Shown here: piece after piece, positions 1-6,734 of the stretch
Layout of the letters: each line of letters starts with the position of its first letter
Position numbering within the stretch: position 1 is the stretch's first letter
Origin: Bacteroidota bacterium
GTDB taxonomy: Bacteria; Bacteroidota; Bacteroidia; Bacteroidales; JADFUO01
Reading direction: 5' to 3'
Length of the DNA: 7,559 nt
NCBI GenBank assembly: GCA_015222115.1
Contig: JADFUO010000510.1
Coordinates: 1 to 7,559 of the forward strand
The notes under the pieces: model-generated
The model's input: the letters and a program-made list of their open reading frames with translations, nothing else
What the model was told of the DNA's origin: nothing
The model's database searches: none
Translations under genes and position numbers: made by a program

Positions 1-1
1 A

Positions 2-100
2 CCAACTTATCAAATACACAAACCTGAAATTGAAAGTCTAACAATAGAACAATCGGGCAATAGAACCATTATTCAATTGTACTCTAGATTTATGCCGTGA
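2..100 (+). CDS. Possible C-terminal end of an unidentified protein (truncated by window edge)
   Basis: Plus-strand frame 2 is open from the left edge to a TGA at 98-100 and reads as 32 residues ending in IIQLYSRFMP. The composition (alternating hydrophobic and charged residues, a β-strand-like end) is plausible for real protein, and the other two plus frames close within about 40 bases. The stretch is too short to identify, and an open run of this length occurs by chance. If real, the gene converges tail to tail with mpl. It could also be a broken gene whose reading stops early. I do not recognise the family. Confidence 0.3.
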   Translation, partial: PTYQIHKPEIESLTIEQSGNRTIIQLYSRFMP

Positions 101-136
101 ATGATTACGTAAATAATTAATACAGATAGATACGAT

Positions 137-171
137 TTACTCCTTACTCCTTACTCCCTACTCCCTACTGC
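137..171. repeat. 7-bp tandem array (TTACTCC-type, five units)
   Basis: Three exact copies of TTACTCC (137-143, 144-150, 151-157) are followed by CTACTCC (158-164) and CTACTGC (165-171). The array lies just beyond the stop codon of mpl and fills the space between mpl and the possible gene end at 100. It contains no palindrome, so it is not a classical terminator. Variable copy number is possible. Confidence 0.85.
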
Positions 172-183
172 CACTATTTCCGC

Positions 184-1548
184 CTACTTCTTCAAAATCT
201 TTCTTGCAATATTATAAAAATCAATTCCATCAAAATTTCCCGAACTCATCAATAAAAGATTTCTGTTGTTCCATTCCATTTCTAATAAATCCTGAAATAA
301 TTCTGATGAATCGGTATAAACCTTTAGATTTTGATTATTAAAAGCATTTTTCACCTGTTCTTTAGTTATCACAGGTAATTTTTTCAATTCTATTGTATGC
401 AGATTAAAATAAACAAAAGGAAAATCGGCATTATCCATACATCCGTTATATAGCTCAATAAAATCCTTATTTAAACTGCTGAATGTGTGTAATTCAATGC
501 AAGCAACCAATTCCTTATCAGGAAACTGTTCTTTTACTGCTTTAACAGTAGCTTTAAGTTTTGATGGTGAATGTGCAAAATCCTTGTAAATAAAGGTTGA
601 ATCATTTTTATCAATTAGTTCCAGTCTTTTTGTAGCTCCTTTATATGATTTTATAGCTTTATAAAACTGTTCGTCGCTAATTCCCAATTCATTACAAACC
701 AATCTTGCACCATTAATATTTTTTAAATTATGTTCACCGAAAATTTTTAACGGAATCCATTTGTCTTTATATTTAATATAAGTAGCACCATTTTCAATTT
801 TGTTTTGAGGTAAAGAATAAGGAAGTTTTTTTATTGTACCTTTTGATGATATTGCAATATTTTTAACCTCACGGTCATCTTCACAATAAATCAATGTGCC
901 GTCATCTTCAATTAAATTAACAAAAATTTCAAATTGCTCAAGATAAAAATCATAAGTTGGAAAAACATTTATATGGTCCCATGCTATTCCACTCAGCAAA
1001 GCAATATTAGGTTTGTATAAATGAAATTTCGGCCGTCTGTCAATAGGTGATGTCAGATATTCATCACCTTCAATTAACATAATTTTTGTTTTATCCGATA
1101 ACTTTACCATAACTTCAAATCCTTCAAGCTGAGCACCGATCATATAATCACAATCAATATTAAAATAATTTAATGTGTGAAGTATTATTGCTGTAATTGT
1201 AGTTTTTCCGTGGCTCCCTCCTATTACAACACGGGTTTTGTTTCTGGACTGCTCGTATAAATATTCAGGATAAGAATATATTTTTAATCCTAATTCCTGA
1301 GCTTTTAATAATTCGGGATTATCGGCTCTGGCGTGCATTCCAAGAATTACAGCATCAATATCTTTTGTGATTTTATCAGGAAACCATCCTTCTTTTTCAG
1401 GTAAGATATTATATTTTTTAAGCCTGCTTTTTGATGGTTCAAAAATCTCATCATCTGAACCGGTAATCTCATAAGCTTTTTTTTGTAAGGAAATTGCAAG
1501 ATTGTGCATGGCACTTCCGCCTATTGCAATAAAATGCACTTTCATCAT
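184..1548 (-). CDS. mpl: UDP-N-acetylmuramate:L-alanyl-γ-D-glutamyl-meso-diaminopimelate ligase (Mpl, murein peptide ligase)
   Basis: This cytoplasmic ATP-dependent ligase of the Mur family rejoins the recycled tripeptide L-Ala-γ-D-Glu-meso-DAP to UDP-MurNAc during cell-wall recycling. The 454 residues match the usual Mpl length (about 450-460). The N-terminal Rossmann domain opens with IAIGGSAMHNLA (7-18), where the MHNLA stretch is typical of Mpl rather than MurC. The ATP loop GGSHGKTT is at 110-117, the central-domain acidic motif EGDEY at 160-164, WDHINVF at 190-196, GEHNLKN at 271-277, and the C-terminal domain contains DFAHSPSKLKAT (323-334). Translation starts with tandem ATG codons (1546-1548 and 1543-1545), and either could be used. 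The gene is divergent from cysH across a 225-base gap and has no functional tie to the sulfur genes. It is a core chromosomal gene, which argues that the cluster is not on a small plasmid. Confidence 0.93.
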   Translation of the reverse strand: MMKVHFIAIGGSAMHNLAISLQKKAYEITGSDDEIFEPSKSRLKKYNILPEKEGWFPDKITKDIDAVILGMHARADNPELLKAQELGLKIYSYPEYLYEQSRNKTRVVIGGSHGKTTITAIILHTLNYFNIDCDYMIGAQLEGFEVMVKLSDKTKIMLIEGDEYLTSPIDRRPKFHLYKPNIALLSGIAWDHINVFPTYDFYLEQFEIFVNLIEDDGTLIYCEDDREVKNIAISSKGTIKKLPYSLPQNKIENGATYIKYKDKWIPLKIFGEHNLKNINGARLVCNELGISDEQFYKAIKSYKGATKRLELIDKNDSTFIYKDFAHSPSKLKATVKAVKEQFPDKELVACIELHTFSSLNKDFIELYNGCMDNADFPFVYFNLHTIELKKLPVITKEQVKNAFNNQNLKVYTDSSELFQDLLEMEWNNRNLLLMSSGNFDGIDFYNIARKILKK

Positions 1549-1584
1549 TTAAAATATTTAATAATATTTGACTTGAATAATTCG

Positions 1585-1592
1585 CAAATATA
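1585..1592 (-). promoter_or_regulatory. Candidate -7 element for mpl
   Basis: On the minus strand this reads TATATTTG, a perfect match to the Bacteroidota -7 consensus TAnnTTTG, and lies 37 bases upstream of the mpl start. No TTTG is seen at the expected 19-21 base spacing upstream (the nearest, at 1627-1630, is too far), so only half of the promoter is supported. Confidence 0.35.
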
Positions 1593-1656
1593 ACTGATTT
1601 ATATAAAACTAAGTTATCAGACTTTTCAAATACTCGTACAAAACTTAAATTATAAT

Positions 1657-1664
1657 TATATTTG
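1657..1664 (+). promoter_or_regulatory. Candidate -7 element for cysH
   Basis: TATATTTG is a perfect match to the Bacteroidota TAnnTTTG -7 element on the cysH strand. It would give a leader of about 100 nt before the ATG at 1774. A convincing TTTG at -33 is absent. With the minus-strand element at 1585-1592 it would make a divergent mpl/cysH promoter region. Confidence 0.35.
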
Positions 1665-1747
1665 CCGGCTTAAACAAGTGCTTATTAATTTATGAGTCCG
1701 GTCAAAAAAGTATGATTTTAAAAATGATAGCCATCGGATGACTTTTT
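1665..1747 (+). other. Possible structured leader upstream of cysH
   Basis: The stretch between the candidate -7 element and cysH has several complementary segments. CCGGCT near 1666 can pair with AG(T)CCGG ending at 1701. AAAAAGT (1705-1711) is a perfect inverted match to ACTTTTT (1741-1747). A small hairpin (AGCCAT, loop CGG, ATGACT, one C/A mismatch) at 1729-1743 runs into five T residues, like a weak attenuator. It matches no riboswitch class I can recall. Short AT-rich complementarity is common by chance. Confidence 0.2.
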
Positions 1748-1773
1748 AATTAAACCCGTTGAAAACAAATTTG

Positions 1774-2478
1774 ATGAATTTAAAACAAATTGAAAATCTA
1801 AATAAAAAATTTCAAAATTCTTCACCACAGGAAGTCATTTCATTTTTTTTAACAAAATACCCTGATAAAATTGCCTTTGCCACAAGTCTTGGAATTGAAG
1901 ACCAGGTGATAACCGAGATGATTGTTTCAATCAATAAATCCGTAAAAATATTCACACTTGATACAGGCAGATTATTTCAGGAAACTTACGATTTAATCCA
2001 AAAAACAAACAGCCGGTATAAAATTAACATTGAAATATATTTTCCGGATACCAAACAAGTTGAAGAAATGGTTAAAGAAAAAGGAATAAACCTTTTTTAC
2101 GAAAGTATTAAAAACCGTAAGTTTTGCTGCCATGTACGTAAAATTGAATCATTAAAAAGGGTTTTAAATAAATTTGATGTTTGGATAACAGGATTAAGAA
2201 AGGAACAATCGGAAATACGTGCAAATGATAAACTTATTGAATGGGATAAATTAAACGGGCTTATCAAAGTTAATCCACTGATAAAATGGACGGAAAAAGA
2301 TGTATGGAATTATATAAAAGAAAAAAATATTCCTTATAATTCACTTCATAATAAAGGTTTTAAAAGTATTGGATGTGTGCCTTGCACACGTGCAGTTGAA
2401 TACAGTGAAGATTCCCGCTCAGGCAGATGGTGGTGGGAAAATGATGGACACAAAGAATGTGGGTTGCATAAGAGGTAA
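1774..2478 (+). CDS. cysH: Thiol-dependent [4Fe-4S] adenylylsulfate (APS) reductase, assimilatory CysH type
   Basis: CysH enzymes reduce APS (or PAPS) to sulfite and AMP/PAP using thioredoxin or glutathione in assimilatory sulfate reduction in the cytoplasm. From the ATG at 1774 the protein has 234 residues, normal for the family. The PP-loop region FATSLGIEDQ lies near residues 35-44 and TLDTGR near 61-66. The paired cysteines C118-C119 and the pair C201/C204 (GCVPC) make the CC-CxxC set that binds a [4Fe-4S] cluster and marks APS-type rather than PAPS-type enzymes. The C-terminal ECGLH carries the catalytic cysteine C229. An in-frame TTG at 1759 would add five residues, but I prefer the ATG because it is the commoner start codon and the extension is not conserved-looking. 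The next gene, aprB, starts 309 bases downstream and belongs to an unrelated enzyme with the same reaction. Confidence 0.93.
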   Translation: MNLKQIENLNKKFQNSSPQEVISFFLTKYPDKIAFATSLGIEDQVITEMIVSINKSVKIFTLDTGRLFQETYDLIQKTNSRYKINIEIYFPDTKQVEEMVKEKGINLFYESIKNRKFCCHVRKIESLKRVLNKFDVWITGLRKEQSEIRANDKLIEWDKLNGLIKVNPLIKWTEKDVWNYIKEKNIPYNSLHNKGFKSIGCVPCTRAVEYSEDSRSGRWWWENDGHKECGLHKR

Positions 2479-2544
2479 AGGCTAAAATTAATGAGACTGA
2501 AATTACAAAAGGCGAAGCCGTATTATAATTTTATAGTCGAATTA

Positions 2545-2576
2545 ATCCCGATAGCGAGGAACGAGCGTATCGGGAT
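2545..2576. repeat. Palindromic element in the cysH-aprB gap
   Basis: ATCCCGATA (2545-2553) is a perfect inverted match to TATCGGGAT (2568-2576), with the 14-base loop GCGAGGAACGAGCG between them. It is much more GC-rich than its surroundings. No T-run follows on either strand, so it does not look like an intrinsic terminator. From memory, the loop resembles the GCGAGG(A/C)ACGA core of dispersed palindromic repeats found in several bacterial phyla, so it is probably one copy of a repeat family. Confidence 0.6.
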
Positions 2577-2648
2577 GAAAAGTATAATGGCTAAAGTATA
2601 AAGGTAATCAGTAATTAGTAGCAGTAGCAATAGTTTAATTAGTCCGTC

Positions 2649-2680
2649 CATCATTCCATTACTCCATTACCCCATCATTC
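2649..2680. repeat. 8-bp tandem array (CATTACTC-type, four units)
   Basis: Four 8-base units follow each other: CATCATTC, CATTACTC, CATTACCC, CATCATTC, consensus CATYAYYC. The array sits in the 309-base cysH-aprB gap, about 45 bases ahead of the predicted aprB promoter. The rest of this gap (2479-2787) holds the palindrome at 2545-2576 and AT-rich DNA with no coding frame I can support. Confidence 0.7.
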
Positions 2681-2725
2681 CAATAAAAAATAATGTAGAA
2701 CCTTTATTAATAATTTATTCAATTA

Positions 2726-2757
2726 ATTGGCTATTTTTAGAAATTGAATTATGTTTG
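2726..2757 (+). promoter_or_regulatory. Predicted Bacteroidota-type promoter of the apr-qmo genes
   Basis: ATTG (2726-2729) matches three of four bases of the -33 TTTG element. After a 20-base spacer comes TATGTTTG (2750-2757), a perfect match to the -7 consensus TAnnTTTG. Transcription would begin near 2762-2765, giving a leader of about 25 nt before aprB. This is the best promoter in the window, and it suggests that aprB can be transcribed independently of cysH. Confidence 0.6.
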
Positions 2758-2787
2758 CATCAATACAAAAAATTAAATTTCTAGAAA

Positions 2788-3225
2788 ATGCCAAGTTTTG
2801 TTATAACAGAAAAATGTGATGGTTGTAAGGCCCAGGACAAAACTGCCTGCCAGTATATTTGTCCGAACGACCTTATGGTTTTAAATAAAGAAACAAACAA
2901 AGCATACAACCGTGCTCCTGAAATGTGCTGGGAATGTTACAACTGCGTTAAGATTTGTCCGACACAGGCAATTGAAATACGTGGCTATGCCGATTTTATG
3001 CCTTTGGGTGGATATGTCCAGCCATTGAGAAGTACCGATTCAATTATGTGGTCGGTCAGATTCAGGAACGGGAAAATTAAACACTTTAAATTTCCAACAC
3101 GAACTACCCCCGAAGGAAGCGCATCACCTGATGCAGGTTTTAACACTTCAACTGATGATTTGAAAAGTCCCATATTAAGAACTGAACCGGAGTCTTTAGG
3201 AACCAAGAAAATTGAACAACTTTAA
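2788..3225 (+). CDS. aprB: Dissimilatory adenylylsulfate reductase, β subunit (AprB)
   Basis: AprB is the ferredoxin-like electron-transfer subunit of cytoplasmic APS reductase, passing electrons between the FAD of AprA and the outside partner (the Qmo complex in organisms that have it). The 145 residues are normal for the family. Two [4Fe-4S] clusters are visible: C10, C13, C21, C25 (CDGC...CQYICP) and C47, C50, C53, C57 (CWECYNCVKICP). W48 sits where the conserved electron-transfer tryptophan of the Archaeoglobus enzyme lies. After residue 70 the chain follows the family pattern of a β-sheet region (LGGYVQPL, IMWSVRFRNG) and a long C-terminal tail, which in known structures wraps around AprA. 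The ATG lies about 25-30 nt behind a good promoter in an A-rich leader. Unusually, 209 bases separate it from aprA, where most clusters have only a few. Confidence 0.96.
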   Translation: MPSFVITEKCDGCKAQDKTACQYICPNDLMVLNKETNKAYNRAPEMCWECYNCVKICPTQAIEIRGYADFMPLGGYVQPLRSTDSIMWSVRFRNGKIKHFKFPTRTTPEGSASPDAGFNTSTDDLKSPILRTEPESLGTKKIEQL

Positions 3226-3238
3226 TGAACATCAAAAG

Positions 3239-3365
3239 TGAAACGTCCATAAAAAGTATATTTTGATAAACAAAAGAATGATTATGTAATAAATTTAGAA
3301 ACTTGAAATTAGAAATTCGGAAAAAGACACAATTTCCAATTTCTAAACTTGTCCGTATGGATTTC
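3239..3365. repeat. Imperfect inverted pair (GAAACGTCCATA / TATGGATTTC) flanking about 100 bp
   Basis: The left arm is TGAAACGTCCATA (3239-3251). The right arm TATGGATTTC (3356-3365) is its inverse apart from a missing CG. The right arm overlaps GTCCGTATGGAT (3351-3362), a 12-mer that recurs inverted at 6829-6840 before qmoB, and TGAAACGT recurs directly there too (6821-6828). The segment lies wholly in the aprB-aprA gap. It could be a degenerate miniature element or paired regulator sites, and chance cannot be excluded. Confidence 0.35.
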
Positions 3366-3372
3366 TAATTTC
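3305..3372. repeat. Perfect 12-bp inverted repeat in the aprB-aprA gap
   Basis: GAAATTAGAAAT (3305-3316) is exactly inverted as ATTTCTAATTTC (3361-3372). A competing partner AATTTCTAA (3338-3346) pairs with TTAGAAATT (3309-3317). In RNA these would form alternative AT-rich stems between the two apr cistrons. No T-run follows. It might act as a processing or stability element that sets the AprB:AprA ratio, which is inference only. Confidence 0.5.
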
Positions 3373-3434
3373 CACCTCTTGATTTGGCAAAATGTAATCA
3401 ACTAAAAATGTAGCAACTACAAAAAAACAAAAAC

Positions 3435-5324
3435 ATGAAAGACTTTGAAACTATAGAAATTACAACTGATATTTTAATTCTTGGCGGTGGCATGGCAGCA
3501 TGTGGCGCTGCTTTTGAAGCTACCCACTGGGCTAAGCAACACAATCTTAAAGTTACACTGGTTGACAAAGCTGCAATGGACAGAAGCGGGGCTGTTGCAA
3601 TGGGTCTTTCTGCAATTAACATGTATATCGGTTTGAAAGACGGAGATAATACAATTAAAGATTATGTAAAATATGTTAAAAACGACCTTATGGGAATTGC
3701 CCGCGATGACCTTGTGGCAAACATTGCCCGACATGTTGATTCATCTGTTCATCTCTTTGAGAAATGGGGATTGCCTGTCTGGAAAGATGAAGACGGAAAA
3801 TATGTTCATGAAGGACGCTGGCAGGTTATGATAAATGGCGAATCATATAAAACTATTGTTGCAGAAGCTGCTAAAAATGCCCTTAAAGAACTCGGCGAAA
3901 ACGGTTCGTATTATGAACGTATTTTTATAACCGAACCTTTAATGGATGGTGACAGATGTGTGGGAGCCATCGGTTTCAGTGTGCGGGATAATAAAATATA
4001 TATTTTCAGGGCAAAATCTGTTCTTGTTGCAATGGGCGGAGCAGTGCATATTTTCAAACCTCGTTCTGTCGGAGAAGGATTGGGACGTTCATGGTATCCG
4101 CCTTTTAACTCCGGTGCAAGTGCATATTTCACAATAAAAGCCGGTGCAGAAATGACCTGTCAGGAAGTTCGTTTTGTCCCCGTCAGGTTTAAAGATGCTT
4201 ATGGTCCGGTTGGTGCATGGTTCCTGCTTTTTAAATCCAAAGCTACAAATGCTTTAGGCGAAGATTATATGGAAACACGTGCCGGTGAGCTAAAAAGGTG
4301 GGCACCGTATGGGTTAGCTAAGCCTACTCCTACTAACCTGCGAAATTATTTAATGATGCTTGAAGTAATGGAAGGCAAACATCCGATTTACATGAGAACA
4401 GATGAAGCTATTAAAAATATCGCAGCTAAAATTGATGATGAAAAAGAAAGAAAAAGAAAATTAAAAAAACTTGAAAACGAAGCATGGGAGGATTTCCTTG
4501 ACATGACTATCAGCCAGGCATTGCTTTGGGCATCAACTAATATATTTCCTGATGAACAACCTTCTGAGATAGCAGCATGTGAACCTTATTTTATTAGCTC
4601 GCACTCAGGTGCATCAGGAGCATGGTTGAGCGGACCTGAAGATATGGCTCCTGATGAATATAAATGGGGTTATCCACAAATGACAACAATTAAAGGTTTA
4701 TTTGCTGCAGGCGATGCTTCCGGTGCTTCAAGCCATAAATTCTCATCCGGTTCATTCACCGAAGGTAGAATAGCAGCAAAATCAGCCGTAAGTTTTTGTG
4801 TTGACCATCCTGAATTATCCTCTTTTGATTCATCTAAAATTGAAGATTTGAAAAGCAATATTCTAAAACCTTTGGAAACATTTAATAATCATAAAAATTA
4901 TTCAAACGACCCTGATATTAATCCGAATTTTATTAAACCAAAAATGTTCATGTTCAGGTTGCAAAAGATAATGGATGAATATTCCGGAGGTGTATCAGCA
5001 AATTTTAAAACTTCAGAGGCATTACTTAAAAAAGGTCTTGAATTTATCAGGTATATGAAGGAAGATGCAGAAAAACTTGCAGCAGAAGACTTGCATGAAC
5101 TGATGAGATGCTGGGAAAATATTCACAGATTATGGCAGGCAGAATCACATATCAGGACTATGCTGTTCAGGAAAGAGACCAGATGGCCCGGATATTATTT
5201 CAGAAGCGATTTCCCTGAAATGAAAGAAGAATGGAAGTGTTTTGCCAACTGCCGCTGGAATTCCGAAACTGATGAATGGGAAATGAGCAAAAAGGATGTG
5301 ATTGATTTGGTGGAGATAGAGTAA
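3435..5324 (+). CDS. aprA: Dissimilatory adenylylsulfate reductase, α subunit (AprA)
   Basis: AprA is the FAD-containing catalytic subunit of APS reductase, interconverting APS with sulfite and AMP in the cytoplasm as a heterodimer with AprB. At 629 residues it is a little shorter than most AprA (about 640-660). The FAD-binding motif ILILGGGMAACGAA lies at 13-26, SGAVAMGLSAIN at 51-62, and NGESYKTIVAEAA at 134-146. R251 in RFKDAYGPVGAWF and H390 in SSHSGASGAW correspond, by alignment from memory, to the substrate-binding Arg265 and His398 of the Archaeoglobus enzyme, and W220 to Trp234. GLFAAGDASGASSHKFSSGS (421-440) is the second flavin-contacting stretch. These motifs separate it from the fumarate reductase and L-aspartate oxidase relatives. 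The start follows an A-rich leader. The gene looks less AT-rich than cysH or qmoA, which may only reflect its Gly/Ala content. Confidence 0.96.
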   Translation: MKDFETIEITTDILILGGGMAACGAAFEATHWAKQHNLKVTLVDKAAMDRSGAVAMGLSAINMYIGLKDGDNTIKDYVKYVKNDLMGIARDDLVANIARHVDSSVHLFEKWGLPVWKDEDGKYVHEGRWQVMINGESYKTIVAEAAKNALKELGENGSYYERIFITEPLMDGDRCVGAIGFSVRDNKIYIFRAKSVLVAMGGAVHIFKPRSVGEGLGRSWYPPFNSGASAYFTIKAGAEMTCQEVRFVPVRFKDAYGPVGAWFLLFKSKATNALGEDYMETRAGELKRWAPYGLAKPTPTNLRNYLMMLEVMEGKHPIYMRTDEAIKNIAAKIDDEKERKRKLKKLENEAWEDFLDMTISQALLWASTNIFPDEQPSEIAACEPYFISSHSGASGAWLSGPEDMAPDEYKWGYPQMTTIKGLFAAGDASGASSHKFSSGSFTEGRIAAKSAVSFCVDHPELSSFDSSKIEDLKSNILKPLETFNNHKNYSNDPDINPNFIKPKMFMFRLQKIMDEYSGGVSANFKTSEALLKKGLEFIRYMKEDAEKLAAEDLHELMRCWENIHRLWQAESHIRTMLFRKETRWPGYYFRSDFPEMKEEWKCFANCRWNSETDEWEMSKKDVIDLVEIE

Positions 5325-5327
5325 TTG

Positions 5328-5355
5328 GATTTATGATTTATGATTTTAGATTTGA
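5328..5355. repeat. 7-bp degenerate tandem array (GATTTAT-type, four units)
   Basis: GATTTAT, GATTTAT, GATTTTA and GATTTGA follow directly behind the aprA stop codon. A second small 7-bp repeat, AATTCTA twice, is at 5386-5399 in the same 152-base gap. This is the third array of 7-8-base units in the window and supports a genome habit of short intergenic tandem repeats. Confidence 0.5.
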
Positions 5356-5411
5356 TTTTAAGATCGACAATTATTCAGTGTATAGAATTCTAAATTCTAA
5401 AATTTAAAATC
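5343..5411. repeat. AT-rich inverted repeats in the aprA-qmoA gap
   Basis: ATTTTAGA (5343-5350) is inverted as TCTAAAAT (5396-5403), and GATTTTAA (5354-5361) as TTAAAATC (5404-5411). TAGAATTCTA (5383-5392) is a 10-base palindrome inside. The arms overlap and would give competing weak hairpins between aprA and qmoA. No clear T-tract terminator is present. Confidence 0.35.
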
Positions 5412-5476
5412 TCAAATTGCAGAAGAAAAAGTAAATTCTATTTTATATTGAGATGAACAAAAAATAACATAATCAA

Positions 5477-6715
5477 ATGCCGGAAAATAAAATACTTGTA
5501 GTTGGCGGAGGCATAAGCGGAATAACAACAGCTATTGAGGTCGCTGAAGTTGGTTATGAAGTAGTTTTGATTGAAAAACTTCCTTATCTTGGAGGAAGAG
5601 TTGTTAAGATGAATCAATACTTTCCTAAGCTATGTCCACCTTACTGCGGACTTGAAATCAATTTCAGACGGATAAAACAAAATCCAAGGATCACAATTTT
5701 TACTTCAACAATAATTGAAAATATATCAGGTTCAAAAGGTAATTTTACAGCTACATTAAAAACCAAACCCGCCTTTGTTAATGATAATTGCACTGTTTGC
5801 GGCGAATGTGAAAAAGTTTGTCCTGTTGAACGAACTAATGAGTTTAATTATGAAATGGATAAAACCAAAGCCATTTACCTTCCACACGAAATGGCATATC
5901 CATGGAAATACACAATTGATGAAAGCGTTTGTAAGAAATATGATTGCAAAAAATGTATTGAAGTTTGTAAATATAATGCAATTGACCTTGAAGCTACTTC
6001 CAAACAACTACAACTAAATGTTTCATCAATAGTTTTTGCTACGGGCTGGTATCCTTATGATGCAACTAAGTTAGAAAATCTGAATTTCGGTGTTTTTCCT
6101 AATATCATCACAAATGTTATGATGGAACGTTTGTCTGCACCTAACGGACCAACACTCGGTAAAATTTTACGTCCATCTGATAATAAAGAGCCAAAAACCA
6201 TTGCATTTGTTCAGTGTGCGGGTTCAAGAGATGAAAACCACTTGCCCTATTGCTCGGGAGTTTGCTGTACGGCTTCATTGAAACATACTCTTTATATCAG
6301 GGAGCAACTCCCTGAAGCAAAAGTTAAAATATTTTATATTGACCTTAGAGTTAATGGAAGAAACGAAGATTTTCTTAATATAGTAAAAGCAGATAAAAAT
6401 ATTGTATTGATAAAAGGAAAAGTCGGATTGATAAATGAAAATCCAGATACTAAAGGATTGATCATTAAAGCAGAGGATACTATGACTGGGATAAGAAAAA
6501 AAGTAGAAGTTGATATGGTTGTGCTTGCTACCGGGATAGTCCCAAATAAAATTGATATTGAAAAAATAAAGTATGATAATAATGGATTCATAATACCCGG
6601 GTTACTTGAAGATGGTATTTTTGCTGCTTCATGTGCCAAAAGACCACTTGATGTTTCAGCATCATTAAAAGATGCAACAGGAATGGCTTTGAAAGCGATA
6701 CAGGAAACCAAGTAA
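5477..6715 (+). CDS. qmoA: Quinone-interacting membrane-bound oxidoreductase, subunit QmoA
   Basis: QmoA is a cytoplasmic HdrA-like flavoprotein of the Qmo complex, which exchanges electrons between AprBA and the quinone pool. The 412 residues match usual QmoA length. The N-terminal FAD motif KILVVGGGISGITTAIEVAE spans 5-24, with GG(R) at 39-41. CPPYCG (53-58) follows. Two iron-sulfur sets are visible: C105, C108, C111, C115 (CTVCGECEKVCP) and C152, C157, C160, C164. VQCAGSRD (245-252) followed by YCSGVCC (258-264) is the signature shared by HdrA and QmoA, and the C-terminal flavin region contains VVLATG (348-353). The family was chosen over HdrA because of length and its place directly after aprBA. 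A 268-base gap separates it from qmoB, which is unusual, since qmoABC is normally compact. Confidence 0.94.
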   Translation: MPENKILVVGGGISGITTAIEVAEVGYEVVLIEKLPYLGGRVVKMNQYFPKLCPPYCGLEINFRRIKQNPRITIFTSTIIENISGSKGNFTATLKTKPAFVNDNCTVCGECEKVCPVERTNEFNYEMDKTKAIYLPHEMAYPWKYTIDESVCKKYDCKKCIEVCKYNAIDLEATSKQLQLNVSSIVFATGWYPYDATKLENLNFGVFPNIITNVMMERLSAPNGPTLGKILRPSDNKEPKTIAFVQCAGSRDENHLPYCSGVCCTASLKHTLYIREQLPEAKVKIFYIDLRVNGRNEDFLNIVKADKNIVLIKGKVGLINENPDTKGLIIKAEDTMTGIRKKVEVDMVVLATGIVPNKIDIEKIKYDNNGFIIPGLLEDGIFAASCAKRPLDVSASLKDATGMALKAIQETK

Positions 6716-6734
6716 AAAATATTTCATTATTCAT

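Noticed and set aside
137..171. CRISPR-like repeats
   Set aside because: The units are only 7 bases, directly abutting, with no spacers and no cas genes nearby.
184..1548. MurC instead of Mpl
   Set aside because: The GGSAMHNLA N-terminus, 454-residue length and DFAHSPSKLKAT stretch fit Mpl better. MurC usually has an IGIGGIGMSG-type start.
2545..2576. Intrinsic terminator after cysH
   Set aside because: The stem is convincing, but no T-run follows on either strand and it lies 67 bases past the stop codon.
2985..3206. Minus-strand open frame inside aprB
   Set aside because: It is the antisense shadow of aprB, with no family-like motif and no promoter.
3398..4858. Open frames of 62-86 residues on both strands within aprA (3398-3622, 3474-3734, 3911-4132, 3946-4137, 4670-4858)
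   Set aside because: They all lie in other frames of a clearly real gene whose codons carry the conserved AprA motifs.
3435..5324. Fumarate reductase or L-aspartate oxidase instead of AprA
   Set aside because: The flavoprotein fold is shared, but RFKDAYGPVGAWF, the SHSG histidine and the adjacent AprB are specific to APS reductase.
5756..6711. Open frames overlapping qmoA (5756-6007 minus, 5775-6017 plus, 6334-6711 minus)
   Set aside because: They are shadows of qmoA, low in complexity and without recognisable domains.
5477..6715. Heterodisulfide reductase HdrA instead of QmoA
   Set aside because: It shares the VQCAGSRD...CC signature, but it is much shorter than HdrA, lacks the HdrA N-terminal domain, and sits directly behind aprBA and before qmoB.
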